The notes beneath the pieces were generated by a model. It saw only the letters and a list, made by a program, of their open reading frames with translations. It did no database searches and was not told the origin of the DNA. 64,000 nt of DNA, taken from Proteromonas lacertae. Lineage: Eukaryota > Sar > Bigyra > Opalinata > Proteromonadidae. Both the position numbers and the translations under genes were made by a program. The stretch is from contig NGBS01001178.1 of NCBI GenBank assembly GCA_002245135.1, positions 1 to 64,000 of the forward strand. Reading direction: 5' to 3'. Positions 10,602-22,316 of this stretch are shown here, one piece after another; the stretch's first letter is position 1, and every line of letters begins with the position of its first letter.

Positions 10602-12116
10602 TTAATCCCAAAAACTTCTATTACTTAAATAATATAAAACATCATTATTACATTCATTTTCATTATTGCAGTATTGGTTATGAAGACATTCTTCAATCTC
10701 TATGTTATATTCATTCTTAGCTTCAACACAACCAGTTAATCTTATCATATAATACAGTGACAATATATCTTCATATTTCATTATATTCTCATTAACATTG
10801 AACAGTTGCTTCTTTTGATAATAGCTAATTTTGGATGGAAAAACAATATCAACATCAATAACAAGAGGATTATATAAATATGGAGTATTGGGATTTGTAG
10901 GAACTATTTATAAGTATAATAAATATATATATACAAATTGGTAATCCTTTATTATATAATGTAATATTATAATTATCTGAGTAAGTTAAATTATCATAAT
11001 AATCATGATTGTGAGATATATTAATTATTTCATTATTAAAATGAGAAATACTTTTATTATATCCTATTATGTTATCAACTATACTGATTGAAAGATTATA
11101 ATGTAATGTCTATATATATATATATAATATTAACATATACTCCATTAACAATTGAATAATCATTTTCATTTTCTTCTATCACATACACTATCACGATTGA
11201 TCCTATTCTATTGTTAATCATATCTTCATTTCCTTCATTCTCTAGTTTCATTTCTTCAGGAATATAACCACGAGGTAATGTTATATTATATGTAAATAAC
11301 TCAGAATTTACCTAATAATTAGATAATAATAATAATAATAATACTTTTGTACCATGACAATATGGACAAGGACTTTTAATTATTCTTCCACTTCCTCCAC
11401 ACAAACTATAAATAATAAAAACATATATATATATATATACTTGCATGTATAATTAAACGAAGAAACAAAATCTTTGTTCTTATTATCAATATATTGTCTA
11501 TTTCCTTTGCCTAAACACAATGGACAAATTTCTATATCATTTATTGACAAAGCACCAAATCCATCACATTTTTTACATTTTCTATTTCTATATACACTCA
11601 ATTCAAATGTTAATCCATTATAGATATCTGATATTGAAATGTGTTTTGTATAAATTATATCTAAATTTATCTGTTTTGGTGTTGGTTTGTAATGATATGT
11701 GAAATAACCATTTTTGAAAATACTTATATAGTTATTCTCATGATCATTGTATGTTTTTTCTGTGGATATTACATCTTTATCATCAGTTTGTCCTGATAAA
11801 TCATATTGTCTTCGTTTATCTTCGTTGGAGAGTATTTCATAAGCATGAACTATATCTAAAAACATTTCTTCCATTTCTTTGGTGGAATTTTCTCGAATTT
11901 TATCTGGATGAAATTCTAAAGCTAACTATTATAGTGAAAATGAAAATATACTTTGTGATATGCTTTTTTTATTTCTCTAGAAGTTGCATTAACTTTTACA
12001 TGTAGAATCTATTCAATATACTGAATAGAATACAATACCTCATAAAGTGTTCTACAATACAACTCAATAAATAGTGAAAACAGCACAATTACACAACATA
12101 ACATTGAATTATTCAT
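10602..12116 (-). CDS. ER-luminal DnaJ/Hsp40 co-chaperone (ERdj3/DNAJB11-like)
   Basis: Stimulates ATP hydrolysis of an Hsp70 (BiP) during protein folding in the ER. Six exons; introns at 12009-12038, 11926-11951, 11406-11440, 11312-11344, 11110-11140 and 10904-10934 all keep frame. The protein starts [18 protein letters not shown], a clear signal peptide, then a J domain ([20 protein letters not shown]) with the HPD tripeptide, then the C-terminal substrate-binding domain interrupted by a short zinc-type segment ([31 protein letters not shown]), ending with the conserved NKGLP segment. No obvious KDEL-type retention signal; the protein ends RSFWD. The domain order is that of type I/II ER J-proteins. 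Identification is firm; the exact orthologue is inferred. Confidence 0.8.
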
Positions 12117-12322
12117 TTTTAAAACTTATTATATTTATATATCAACAGAAATTTAATTGAATTAATATTTATTTTGAAAAATAATTCAAACCTGTTTGAT
12201 ACACAATGTTTTCATCATTTTTTCATCAAATACTGTGTATATTGCGAAAATAACTAAACAATATGAATTGAAATGATCATAACTACACAATAATATATAA
12301 ATTAATAAATAATAAAACACAT

Positions 12323-12646
12323 CTATTCTAAATCTTTTGGTTTTTCTAATAATTCTTCATTTACATCACATTTCTGTTTATTTAGAGATGAATTAGCTCT
12401 TTTCTTTGCTTGATTTCTCATTGCTTCAAAAGGTGTAATATTCTGTATTGGTTTAGACATCTCTTCCTGTCTTTCATGAATATACTTTGCAGATTGTTCT
12501 GCTGCATATTCTTTCTTTAACTTGTTTAAATGTGCTCTCTTCCATTCGTATTTAATCATATAACCAGCTCCAACAGTACCTATACTAAAAGCTATAAATG
12601 ATCCTACTATTCTTCCTACTGTCCAAGGTCCTTTAAAAACAGACAT
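12323..12646 (-). CDS. Small single-membrane-span protein (107 aa), unrecognised
   Basis: A single uninterrupted frame starting MSVFKGPWTVGR. Residues about 10-32 form a Gly-rich hydrophobic segment (IVGSFIAFSIGTVGAGYMI), followed by a charged, probably helical tail rich in Lys, Glu and Ala. Short one-span proteins of this shape are common among mitochondrial inner-membrane assembly factors, but I recognise no family. It lies head-to-head with the PAM2/RRM gene, only 52 nt between the start codons. Confidence 0.6.
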   Translation of the reverse strand: MSVFKGPWTVGRIVGSFIAFSIGTVGAGYMIKYEWKRAHLNKLKKEYAAEQSAKYIHERQEEMSKPIQNITPFEAMRNQAKKRANSSLNKQKCDVNEELLEKPKDLE

Positions 12647-12698
12647 TGAAATATTTGATTGTCAAGCTAAAACTTGAGTCTTTTGGTTGATTATTTCG

Positions 12699-13881
12699 AT
12701 GAATATTTCAGTTAAAACATCTGGTTTAGTATTTATTATTTTAATTTATGCGTAATAGAATCCTGATGCCAAGGAATTTACGCCAAAGTCTACGAAACCA
12801 ACAATCCCGCTTGTATATACCTTTGTTCCAGCTGCCGATGTACCACCTCCATTACCAGCAGCAAAGAAGAAGAAAAATGAATCGAAAAACAAGAATAGAG
12901 GAGATAAAGTATAAACATCGTTGTTGTGATAATAAAAATAGATATACAAAATATTAGTATCTCACATAAAGCAAGAAGATGTAGAAAAATTTATAGAATT
13001 TGTTAACTGTACATGTGGTAAAGTTCAATTCTCTGATTTTAGTCCCAAATATGTTCAAGCAGATATACCTTATGGTTTTTTAGTATTAGCTGATAAGGCT
13101 GGTTATACAGCTGCAATTAAATTAGACAAAACAAAATTCAATGATGAAGAAATACGAGTTATTAATCTTGCAACAACTGGAGCAATATCATTTTCTTAAT
13201 TTTTATTTTAGTTTATATTTAATTCAATAATTTTAAACAGTATTAGTATTAAAAAATTTACCATTTGAATATACTGTTGATGAGTTTAAAGAATTCATCA
13301 AAACTCAGACTGTTCAACCGTTATGCTTTAATTTTAATGTCAATAAAGATTTTACATTCAACGGGATAATATTTATACAGTATCTCACAATTCATGATGC
13401 AAGCCAAGCTTTTAACAACTTTTATTTGTTAAAAATCGATAATAGACCAATCAAAATTGAGTTTAAAAAGAAAGAAGAAAAGAAGATAATTACAGGATGG
13501 ATATTCTTAGATTCGAAGTGTCAAGTTATATATAATCGATTGCATGAGTATTATACCAAAGTGAGAGACTTTTTATCAGGTATGACATCTACTAATCCAG
13601 GTAGTTTAACGTTTAATGGAAATTGTACCAAGTATATATATATAACCATTTTTTCATTTACTCTTCTTATTTTAATATTTATATATATTAATAGAATTGA
13701 AAAGGAGTGTGTAAGAATGATTGGTCATAGAATGGATTTGCAAGTTTCTTCTGAATCAGTCTTAGGAGAAAAGAAGCTAATAGTTTCAATGATATATAAT
13801 AGAGGAAGAAGTCAAAGTATGGCGTCAAATATATCATCAACAACATCAACAACAACAGTAAATAACAATACATTATATTCA

Positions 13882-13915
<34 letters not shown>

Positions 13916-14144
13916 GCAAGGCAAAGCGATTTGATAAAATTAGACATGAATCAATTGAAAGATATCCAATTCCATCCACTACTTCAACTGCTACTTATCA
14001 ATCCAACCTTAATTCAGAGTATATATAGATTTGATATATATTTTATTGAATAGTATTAAGAATATTAATGTTATTATTGCTAAAGGACCTGATGGAACAA
14101 ATGGATTTAAACTGAAAAGAAGAAATAGTTTACCAGATAATTAA
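12699..14144 (+). CDS. PAM2-RRM-R3H RNA-binding protein
   Basis: Probable poly(A)-binding-protein partner acting on mRNA. Exons 12699-12728, 12759-12908 and 12942 onward join in frame to give MNISVKTSGLNPDAKEFTPK, an excellent PAM2 motif (binds the MLLE domain of PABP), followed by an RRM-like domain (IYKILVSHIKQEDVEKFIEF...). A second RRM-like domain (LVLKNLPFEYTVDEFKEF) begins near 13241, then an R3H-like segment (KECVRMIGHRMDLQV) after an intron at 13632-13694, an Asn run, and a last exon after the intron 14019-14053 ending KRRNSLPDN. The link between the two RRMs (about 13165-13240) is unresolved: a stop at 13198 has to be bypassed by an extra intron or is an indel. Confidence 0.65.
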
Positions 14145-14291
14145 CTTGAAATAATCATAGATTATTCTATTCACCGTTTGTTGGTTTTAATCAACATATA
14201 TATAATAAAAAACATATTGCATATATTATTATTATTATATAAATTAAGGACAACCTAAAGAAATACTGTTATTTTCAAAATTTTCACACTA

Positions 14292-15170
14292 TTATTGTTG
14301 TTTTGAAATATCTTCATTAGCAACATCATCAGTTTGTCCAGGAATAGTAAAACTCTGTTTAGAAGCATTACTTTTCATGGATTTAGTTTGTGACAATGGT
14401 TTTGATGGTGGAGGAGTCATACGTGGAGGTAAATCTGGATTGACATGACTTGGACTAGCCGTCTCATCTCTTAATTTATCATCATTTCTAGTGACATTAG
14501 TTGCAGATTCACTACTCATTAATTTAACACTGACATTTTTACTATTAGTTGCATTATTCAAATCATCGTCACGTTCATGAGGTGTTTTTATTGCTGAACT
14601 GGTTCTACGTGCTCTGGAACTAGCTCTACGGGATCTTGCACTTGATCTTCGACTTCCTTTCTGTGAATTGGCTTGTGTTAATAATACTGATTGAGAATAA
14701 CGTTGTTTTTCTTCTCTTGACATTTTCACTGCCCATTTTAGATAATCATCTGAGAAGGTCTTCAATGATGTGTACCAATCGTCTGCTTCTGCTGGAGATT
14801 TAGCTCTGAATAAAATTCTAGACATACAAAAAACAACCTATTCGATAAACATCAAGTAAAGTGAATACTTCGAAATCTGTTGTTCCTTCTCTGTTTAATT
14901 CGTTCACTACTTCAAGAGAAATGTTGACTATACGGATAGATTAGAAATGTAGTATTATACCAACTTGTTCTTTTGTCTTTTGATTAGTAACTGTTAAATG
15001 ATTTGTCTTAGAATCTATTGTTACATCATATGGCTTCCACGACCAGAAAAATACTCCTTTGCAATTAATTAAGTGATTCATTAAACAATAGAATAAAAAA
15101 GATATTCTTCATAAATTTTTAGTTGGCCTGACTTTGGTACTACCACAGGCTTATTCGCAGCGGTTGTCAT
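14292..15170 (-). CDS. PH-domain protein with basic Ser/Arg-rich tail
   Basis: N-terminal pleckstrin-homology domain (phosphoinositide or protein binding at membranes): MTTAANKPVVVPKSGQLKIY..., GVFFWSWKPYD, TDFEVFTLLDVYRI and the closing helix SPAEADDWYTSLK with its invariant Trp. The tail (about 130 residues) holds an RRSSARSRRASSRARRTSS basic stretch and a proline segment PPRMTPPPSK, then acidic sequence. One clear intron at 14928-14960. Two frame breaks sit exactly in T6 runs (near 15100 and 14830), one needing an extra T and one a T fewer; both look like homopolymer indels rather than introns. Confidence 0.65.
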
Positions 15171-15352
15171 GTATTAGAACAAATGAAAAAACTTAAAGAA
15201 ATACGAAACGATAATGTGATTTGGCTTGAAGGTTTGTTCGTTTCGAATGTTTTGAATTTTCATCAGTTATATAACCCAACACACACTTTCTATATCATTT
15301 TTGAAAATATTTGAAACATTATCTATTACATAGAAATTATAAAAACTATTAT

Positions 15353-15886
15353 TTAAGGAGCTAAATCTTTAATTTGGTTCAACATCTCTTCAACTTGTGG
15401 ATCTGAAAAACGGTTTAGTGTCTTGATTATTTTCTTTGCTTCATCTGCAGTATCAAAATTGAAATTCATTAACGCTGATATTTCGTAGGAATGTAAACTC
15501 TCTCCATCATAGTTTATTGATTGAAGTTGACTAATAAAATAAATTCATAACATCATTTTAAATACTTTCTGATATTATCAATTACTTCTTTTTTATCTGA
15601 TAATTGGCCAAATTCTTTGACATATTGATAGGTATTTAAAAAATCTCTATTTTTATATAAGAAAATGAATCATTATAGAAATACCTTGATGGAGCAATTT
15701 GAGTATCTTTCATATTATCTAATGCAGTTCCTAATAAAAATGCTACTTCAGGATTTGATAAAAACTTCACATCTTTGAAATCTAGTTGAAATGATTAAAT
15801 AAAGAGTTATACCTTCTCCAAATTCTAATGTATCTACATTTACTAGTATTTCCTATAAATAACATAATTGAATATACAGAACTCAT
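15353..15886 (-). CDS. RPB4: RNA polymerase II subunit RPB4
   Basis: Part of the Rpb4/Rpb7 stalk of RNA polymerase II. Five exons with introns at 15853-15877 (25 nt), 15782-15812, 15647-15684 and 15531-15565, all in frame. Recognisable features are FLSNPEVAFLLGTAL, the HRDC-like segment SLHSYEISALMNFNFDTADEAKKIIKTL, and the C-terminal RFSDPQVEEMLNQIKDL helix. Length (about 130 aa) fits the family. It lies head-to-head with the purine nucleoside phosphorylase gene, 66 nt apart. Confidence 0.85.
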
Positions 15887-15952
15887 TTATATTGGAAGAA
15901 AAAAAACAAAAAAGAAAAAATGAAATTTTGCTTGAAAGTTCAAACATAAAAA

Positions 15953-16966
15953 ATGAGTAAATTTGAAGATTTTGAAGAGTGTGTGAAATATGTAAAATCA
16001 AAAATTGGTGATTTAAAGCCTGAAATTGGTATAGTTGCAGGTAGTGGATTGAAAGACTTAGGCAAACTTGTTGAAAATCCAATTACTATTCCTTATCATG
16101 ATATTCCAAATTTTTTAGAGAGTGGCGCTCCTGGTCATGGTCACGATTTACTGATAGGTAAATTGAGTGGTTGTGTTGTGATGATTATGACAGGTCGTTT
16201 TCATAGTTATGAAGGTTATGAAATTAGTAAGACTACCTGTGGAATTCGTTTAATGCAATTATTAGGTGTGAAATTATTAATTACAACTAATGCTGCTGGA
16301 GGTATAAATAGTAAATATAGAGTTGGTGATATAATGGTATTTGAAGATCATATTAATATGTTAGGATTTGGTGGCAAAAATCCATTGGTAGGTAAAAATG
16401 ACGAAAGATTAGGTTGTAGATTTCCATCATTAACAAATGTATATGATAATGCAAATACTGAATTAATATTCGATATATGTCGTGAATTGAAGTATGACAA
16501 TTTGATTCACAAAGGAGTATATTGTTGCTTGAGTGGTCCAAGTTTTGAAACTCGAGCTGAATGTGAAATGCTACGTCGTTTAGGAGTTGATGCAGTAGGA
16601 ATGTCAACTGTACCAGAGATAGTTGTTGCAGTTCATGGAGGGATGAAAGTGATTGCTTTATCTTTAATTACTAATGAATCTGTTTTACCTGGTCAATCTA
16701 AACCACCTCCAAATGAACAAGAAGTTAATATCTTTTTTTTTTTTTGCTGTTAATTTGTTTATATTAACTTTATATTTTCACTCGATATAGGTATATTAAG
16801 AGCTGAACAGATGCAAGAGATTATAAGATCACTTGTAAAGAGAATACATGAAAATGATTATGCATCTCATGTTCCTGTCTCTTATATATCAAAAATACAT
16901 CCAGCTTTTGCATCTGTGTGTATATTGGGTTGTTGTTATGCTGTTTATAAAGTACTTAAGAAATAA
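15953..16966 (+). CDS. PNP: Purine nucleoside phosphorylase (trimeric PNP)
   Basis: Cleaves inosine and guanosine with phosphate in purine salvage, cytosolic. Exon 1 (15953 to about 16722) carries the phosphate-binding GSGL and GRFHSYEGY motifs, TNAAGG, GPSFETRAE, GMSTVPE and the base-contacting Asn in SLITNES, all features of the trimeric (mammalian-type) class. An intron rich in T follows and the last exon (from about 16791) encodes LRAEQMQEIIRSLVKRIHEN and a hydrophobic C-terminal tail. The exon junction is off by one base as read; either a non-standard splice site or an indel. Confidence 0.88.
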
Positions 16967-17154
16967 ATACGACTTACTATGTTTAATGACATGTTATTTT
17001 TGTTATTGGAATGTGTTTATTGTAGAGTATTATAGTAAAATGAATTAAAAAAAAATAAAATTATGCGTTTTATTGCTATATGATTTGCTTGTTTCATTGA
17101 ATTAATTTTGTTCATATCTCATCTGTTAGTCAAACTGATGTAATTATTTTTGCA

Positions 17155-17460
17155 GGAGCAAAAGAAATAAATGAAATAACAAGTGTAGTTGAAGTAAAAG
17201 AAGAAGATTTAGATAATGGATTTAATTATTATGTTTTTGATGAATATAAAAAGATAAAAAACATATATTTCATTAAAGGGGTTATAATCAAAGTTGATAT
17301 TTCATTAACACCCATAAAGGACGTTTTTCATGATCTGGCTTTTATTACAGCTTTGAAAAGTCACAAAAATCAATTATATCGTCTAAATATTATAAATAAT
17401 AAACCTTCTATAGAATCAAGATTTAATTCACTTACTTTATCAATTTCAGTCTCATACTAA
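17155..17460 (+). CDS. Orphan coding exon, unrecognised (about 100 aa)
   Basis: An open frame follows a TTTTTGCAG acceptor-like site and reads GAKEINEITSVVEVKEEDLD... to two stop codons. It is Lys/Ile-rich and has no recognised domain. No convincing first exon or ATG is present upstream, so it may be the last exon of a small gene, a gene fragment, or a chance frame. Confidence 0.3.
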   Translation, partial: GAKEINEITSVVEVKEEDLDNGFNYYVFDEYKKIKNIYFIKGVIIKVDISLTPIKDVFHDLAFITALKSHKNQLYRLNIINNKPSIESRFNSLTLSISVSY

Positions 17461-17824
17461 TAATAAAATAATATAGTAATTACCAAGTAATCATTCTTGT
17501 TTGAAATAGATTGTTTATATCGTTTGGTGTCTGATATAGCGTTAGGAAGCTCTAAAAATGAATAAAAGAAAATTAGACTTAACAAAATTTTCACAAACCC
17601 ATTTCAAAAATCAATTTTATTGGATAAAAAGTTAATTAAATTATATTCGTTTCATTTTAAGAGATTTGTTTTGCTTAAAATCTCTGCTTGAGAGTATAAT
17701 ATACTCAATATTACCTTCTAATACTCAAGTATTTTTGTATAGTTATGTATTATAGATAATCGATAGAATTTATAAAAGCAGAAGAGAAATAGATCTGGTT
17801 ATACAGGATGAAGATGAATATAAA

Positions 17825-19522
17825 ATGTTTAAGGTGTTAAATATTAATGAAATAAATGAAAATAAGTTATTAGAATTCTATAAAATAAATTCTTTTTTGT
17901 CAGAATGTTGTCTGTCATTCCTATATTCTTTTAGAATGTTTCAACTGAATTATCATAGTGAATATATGATATTAATAAGAGATTATTATTTTCGAGATTT
18001 AGAAGAGATGATAAAACATAACTCTCTTTCAAACAGTGATATTTGTGATGTGATATATAGAATATGTGATGTAGTGATGATATTGATTGAAAATAATATA
18101 GTGATAAGTAATTTGAAGAGTTCAAATATTATATATGAAGAAAATAATGAAAAATATGATAATATAAAAATATGTGATTTACATTTGAACAAATTGAGAA
18201 AAGAAAAAGATTTAAGAATATATGATATATGTTTTATGAATATTCGAGAGTTGATATGTGTTGAGAGTGATATGAATGACAATAGTGTTTGGAGTGTTGG
18301 TTGTATATTATATGAATTATTAACAAAAGAATTACCATTTTATGTGAATGGATTAAAAGAAGATACAATAAGAAAAATATTGAAATGTGAATATGATAAA
18401 AAGTTGATAAAAGATGATGTGATGAGAGAAATGGTAAATAAAATACTAAAAATAAATATTGAAAAGCAAATAAGTATAAAAGAACTGAGAAAAGAAATTA
18501 CAAAAATGAGTGAAATATTCAGATATTCAGATAATAATTTAATGTTGTTATGTAATGAAAGAAAAGAAATGTTATATAATTATGATAATTTAATTACTCT
18601 TCTTCCAATACCATATCCATCAAATTATTATCTTGAGAGTGAAAAATGGGTAAATATTCGAGATGGATTAATAGAATCGTATAATAAAAAGGCAAATGAA
18701 AGAATACTCTCCATATTATTAATGATGAAATTATACAAAGAAGAGACATCAATTAAAGATAGATTGAAATTAAAAATACTTCACAAATGTAAAGAAGGAG
18801 AAAATTGTTATTTAAATGAAATGATATTTAATATCGAAACTTATATAAATAATAAAGAAGTAGTAGTAGTTGATAGAAGATGTATTTGTCTATGTAAAGA
18901 AGGAATAGAATATTTCTTCAAAATATTGAAATTAATCAATCCAGCTGCACTGGTATTTGATATTTTCACTTTTCATATTCCTGAGAAGTTACAATCTTTA
19001 TTTGGATTATCATTTTCCCACTTATCTAATCTTCAGGAATTATATATCTGTAAACATAATCTTACATCAGTTTTTATTGAATCATTTGTAAAATCAATAC
19101 CATTGATGAAATTAAAGCATGTATGTCTACAAGGTATTCTATTAGCTATAATTTAATTAGATAATCCAATTGGCCCTGAAGGCTTGAAATTGTTATTTCC
19201 ATATTTATATTTATTGATCGACAACAATAATGAATTAAATCTTAAAGGAATGAATTTGAATGATGAATTAATGGTATTATTGTCATTTGAATTAGAAAAA
19301 TATCCAAATGTTTCTGATATATATCTAGGCGAAAATCCAAATATTACTCTAAGAAAAATAATATTATCCCAATTTATAAATAAAAGAGTTTATTTTGATA
19401 AGGAATGTAGTGGAAGATACCTGGATATCTGCAATTTTAATGACAATCCTTATTTATCATACTTATTAAGCAGAAGTAATATTATAGATAAAGCATGGAA
19501 AAGATTTTTAAGTTTTAACTGA
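17825..19522 (+). CDS. Pseudokinase with C-terminal leucine-rich repeats (gene 1 of tandem pair)
   Basis: Protein-kinase fold followed by ribonuclease-inhibitor-type LRRs; likely a scaffold or sensor rather than an enzyme. The catalytic loop reads ISNLKSSNII instead of HRDLKxxN and the metal site is CDLH instead of DFG, so the catalytic Asp and the DFG triad are changed. The C-lobe is well kept (SVGCILYELLTKELPF). The N-lobe glycine loop is not visible. An intron at 19134-19160 (27 nt) joins the LRR units (LQELYICKHNLT..., DNPIGPEGLKLLFPYL). An upstream exon ending before a TCGATAG site near 17768 could extend the N terminus. Confidence 0.7.
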
Positions 19523-19750
19523 TAATGACATGATCATTGTTGCTCCATCCCCAGCAATTCAAAAGAAATTGAAAATTGAAAAATATATTCGTTTCTTTCA
19601 TATTTTTTCTGTTATTTGTGTTTCTCATTAAGTGTTAAACAGTTATTTAAGATATTACACCCAAAAAATAGTTTGAAGCATATTAGTAATGTTGCGCCAA
19701 GAAAAAATTGACAAAGGATTCTCTTTTGTATTACTCGTTGTAATTTGTAG

Positions 19751-21131
19751 AATAAAATTGATCCATGTTTAGAATCTACAGTAGTTCGTGTGTTGATGAA
19801 AAAGAATAATATAGAAACTTATTTATGTGAAAACAACGAAAGAAGAGGTCAAAAGGTATTAAAACTCATAGATACTAGTCAATTATGTGAAAAGAACATT
19901 AAAAAATACGTATTTTTAAATTTTATGTATTAGTTAAGTGAAATTAAGAATTTTGGTTCAAACCATTCAAATTTAATGGATATGAGAGCAATATATTTGG
20001 AAGGTAAGAAACTATTGGTTATATCATCAACATATAAGAAAGGAGGAACACTAAATGAAATTAGCAATGTATTAGACTATTTTGATGAAAATAACCGATT
20101 TAAGTTTCTATTAGAAATATGTAATGGAGTAGAACATATTCATAAACAAGGATTATGCCATACAAATATAAAACCATCCAATATAATTATTTCCAACCAC
20201 AATCATTATATTTTAACTGACACTTTTTTAAATATATTGTTATTCAAAGAGAATAATATAAACATGAACTTTAATAACTTTGAATATTCTAGTCCTGAGT
20301 TATTAAAAGGTAGTGAATATACTACAAGTTGTGATATGTGGAGTATTGGCTGTATATTTTATTACATTTACAATGGTCATAATCCATTTCAAAATGATAT
20401 GAATAAAAGTAGAATAGAGATATTTCTAGCAATTAATCAATGTAAGTTTGATTATGGTTTGATTGAGTATCATGATGAGTTGTTTGGAATATGCAATAGG
20501 TTACTATGTGCTGATCCAAGTGAAAGATTTACAATTCAAGAATTGAAATTTAAAATTGAAAGTATTTTTATTAATATTATTATATATATATAGATATTAA
20601 TACAATGAGTTTTATTCCTCCTTTATTAAGTGCTACAAATAGTGGAAATAGTACTTTGGTGCTTCCATGTGAAACAAATAGTCCAAATGATGAAAAATGT
20701 ATATAGAATATTTCTAACATATATTTATATTATTTTTAGATGAAAAAATAGATAATAAGATTATCTATTGTTTAAATCATGAAATAGATGAACTAAATAT
20801 GTGTAATCAATTAATTGGTGATATTGGCATGCAGTATTTATGTGAAAATGTAAAGTATATCAAAACATTAAAGAAATTGAATTTGGAGAATAACAGACTT
20901 ACAAATTATAGCGTTGAGATGATGTTATATCATCTAGATGATATGAAATTAGTAGAAGAAATATGTTTATTGAAGAATAATATTACAATTGAAGGGTATG
21001 AACAGTTATTCAAGTCATTAAATGACAATTTCAAACATAATGTGGATGTCTATTGTGATAAAAGCTTATTTAATGAAAAATATGTAAAACTATATAGTGA
21101 TTTATATAGGAATGTTGTTATACATTTTTAA
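19751..21131 (+). CDS. Pseudokinase with C-terminal leucine-rich repeats (gene 2 of tandem pair)
   Basis: Same architecture as the preceding gene, so probably a tandem duplicate. N-lobe sequence (YLCENNERRGQKVLKLID) joins across a 24-nt intron near 19911-19934. The catalytic loop is CHTNIKPSNIII (HRD to HTN) and the metal site is TDTF instead of DFG; activation end SSPELLKG and CDMWSIGCIFYYIYNGHNPF are typical. Introns at 20562-20593 and 20699-20739 lead to the LRR part (LKKLNLENNRLTNYSVEMM). The first exon is not resolved: an ATG at about 19528 (MIIVAPSPAIQKK) is one candidate but its link is uncertain. Confidence 0.65.
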
Positions 21132-21210
21132 ATGAATGTTTTTTTATCTTTTTTTATTTTGGGTGGGATTTGAAAATTATCAAACACCACAAATTCAAAA
21201 TTATTTAAAA

Positions 21211-21695
21211 ATGTCATTTTCTTGTCTTCCAGATGATATTAGTGATGATGTAAATAAGTTCTATGGTTCAATAGACGTATTAGAAAAAAATGTTCAGGTT
21301 TTATGCGATATTAGTGATAGTGACTTATTATCACTTTCATCTTTAGAAAGAGCTAGAGCATATTCATTATTATGTTATACTGTAAATTCACTTTATTATA
21401 GTATTGTTTCTATTTTATATATCTATTTCAAAACATTTAGTTTATCTACATACTAAAGGAGATTCAGGAGATAATAATCCAGTTTTGAAAGATATAGTAT
21501 TAAATAATGAAATTTATATAATACATAGAAAAGAGTAAGTGGTTATATTAATAAAATCAAAGAATTAGAAAATCCTAAACGTATAATTAAATATTATATT
21601 GGAATATACGTATAGATATTGAAAAACCAACTGTTAGAGTTAATAAAGAAGCTTCCAAAAGAGTAGTTAAACATGGAATTGGAAAGAAGTCGTAA
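21211..21695 (+). CDS. C1D: C1D / Rrp47-like nuclear exosome cofactor
   Basis: Sas10/Utp3/C1D family member; in other eukaryotes binds the exosome nuclease Rrp6 in rRNA and snoRNA processing. Start chosen at the MSFSCLPDDIS Met. The conserved core LERARAYSLLCYTVNSLYY is followed, across an intron starting at about 21400, by YLHTKGDSGDNNPVLKDIKR. Two further short introns lead to GYINKIKELENPK and the basic tail KEASKRVVKHGIGKKS, which is characteristic of the family. About 120 aa. Confidence 0.78.
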
Positions 21696-21818
21696 TTATT
21701 CATAATTTGTTGTTGCTATTGTTGTAATCTTATTGTAGTTAAACAAAATATCAAAAATATAACACTAAAGAGAAAAATAACGATATATATTTGAATGAGG
21801 AAAAAAAATAAATGAAAT

Positions 21819-22236
21819 TTAGTTATTTACATTGAATTTATATGCACATTTAGGACATTCATAGAAAACTGTTGAACCTTCATCAGCACTACGTAATTGC
21901 ATAGTATAAAAAGTCAATTGAGGGTGATGACACTGTGGACACTCTTCATCTACTATTGCTTTATCATTACCTACATCTTCTTTTTCATCTGTGATGTGTG
22001 CTTTCAACCATTTCTAATAAAAATAGTAATGAGGTTAATACTGGAATAGGTTTTGGTCTACTTCTAGTATGAATTGCTTTCAATTCAAGGTCTTGGTAGC
22101 TACATTTGAATTTACAGTAAGGGCAAGTCATTGATAATGTAATGGGTAAATCAAGAAATGTTCCACAAATTGGGCAAAACAAAACATCTGTCTCACCCAT
22201 TAATGCCCCAGATATAGAATCAGATAATGTAGCCAT
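21819..22236 (-). CDS. RPA12: RNA polymerase I subunit RPA12 (A12.2)
   Basis: TFIIS-like subunit of RNA polymerase I needed for transcript cleavage and termination. Exon 1 encodes the N-terminal zinc ribbon (FCPICGTFLDLP... CPYCKF); a 28-nt intron (22014-22041) joins it to exon 2 with the C-terminal TFIIS-type ribbon (ECPQCHHPQLTFYTMQLRSADEG...ECPKC). The RSADEG loop is the catalytic acidic hairpin (Asp-Glu). Head-to-head with the BTB gene, 80 nt apart. Confidence 0.9.
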
Positions 22237-22316
22237 TCAAAATTGATAAAATGAAATAATGGGTGTTCGAAAACAATATCAATTTTTACGAAAAAATACC
22301 AGTTTTACTAAAAAAT

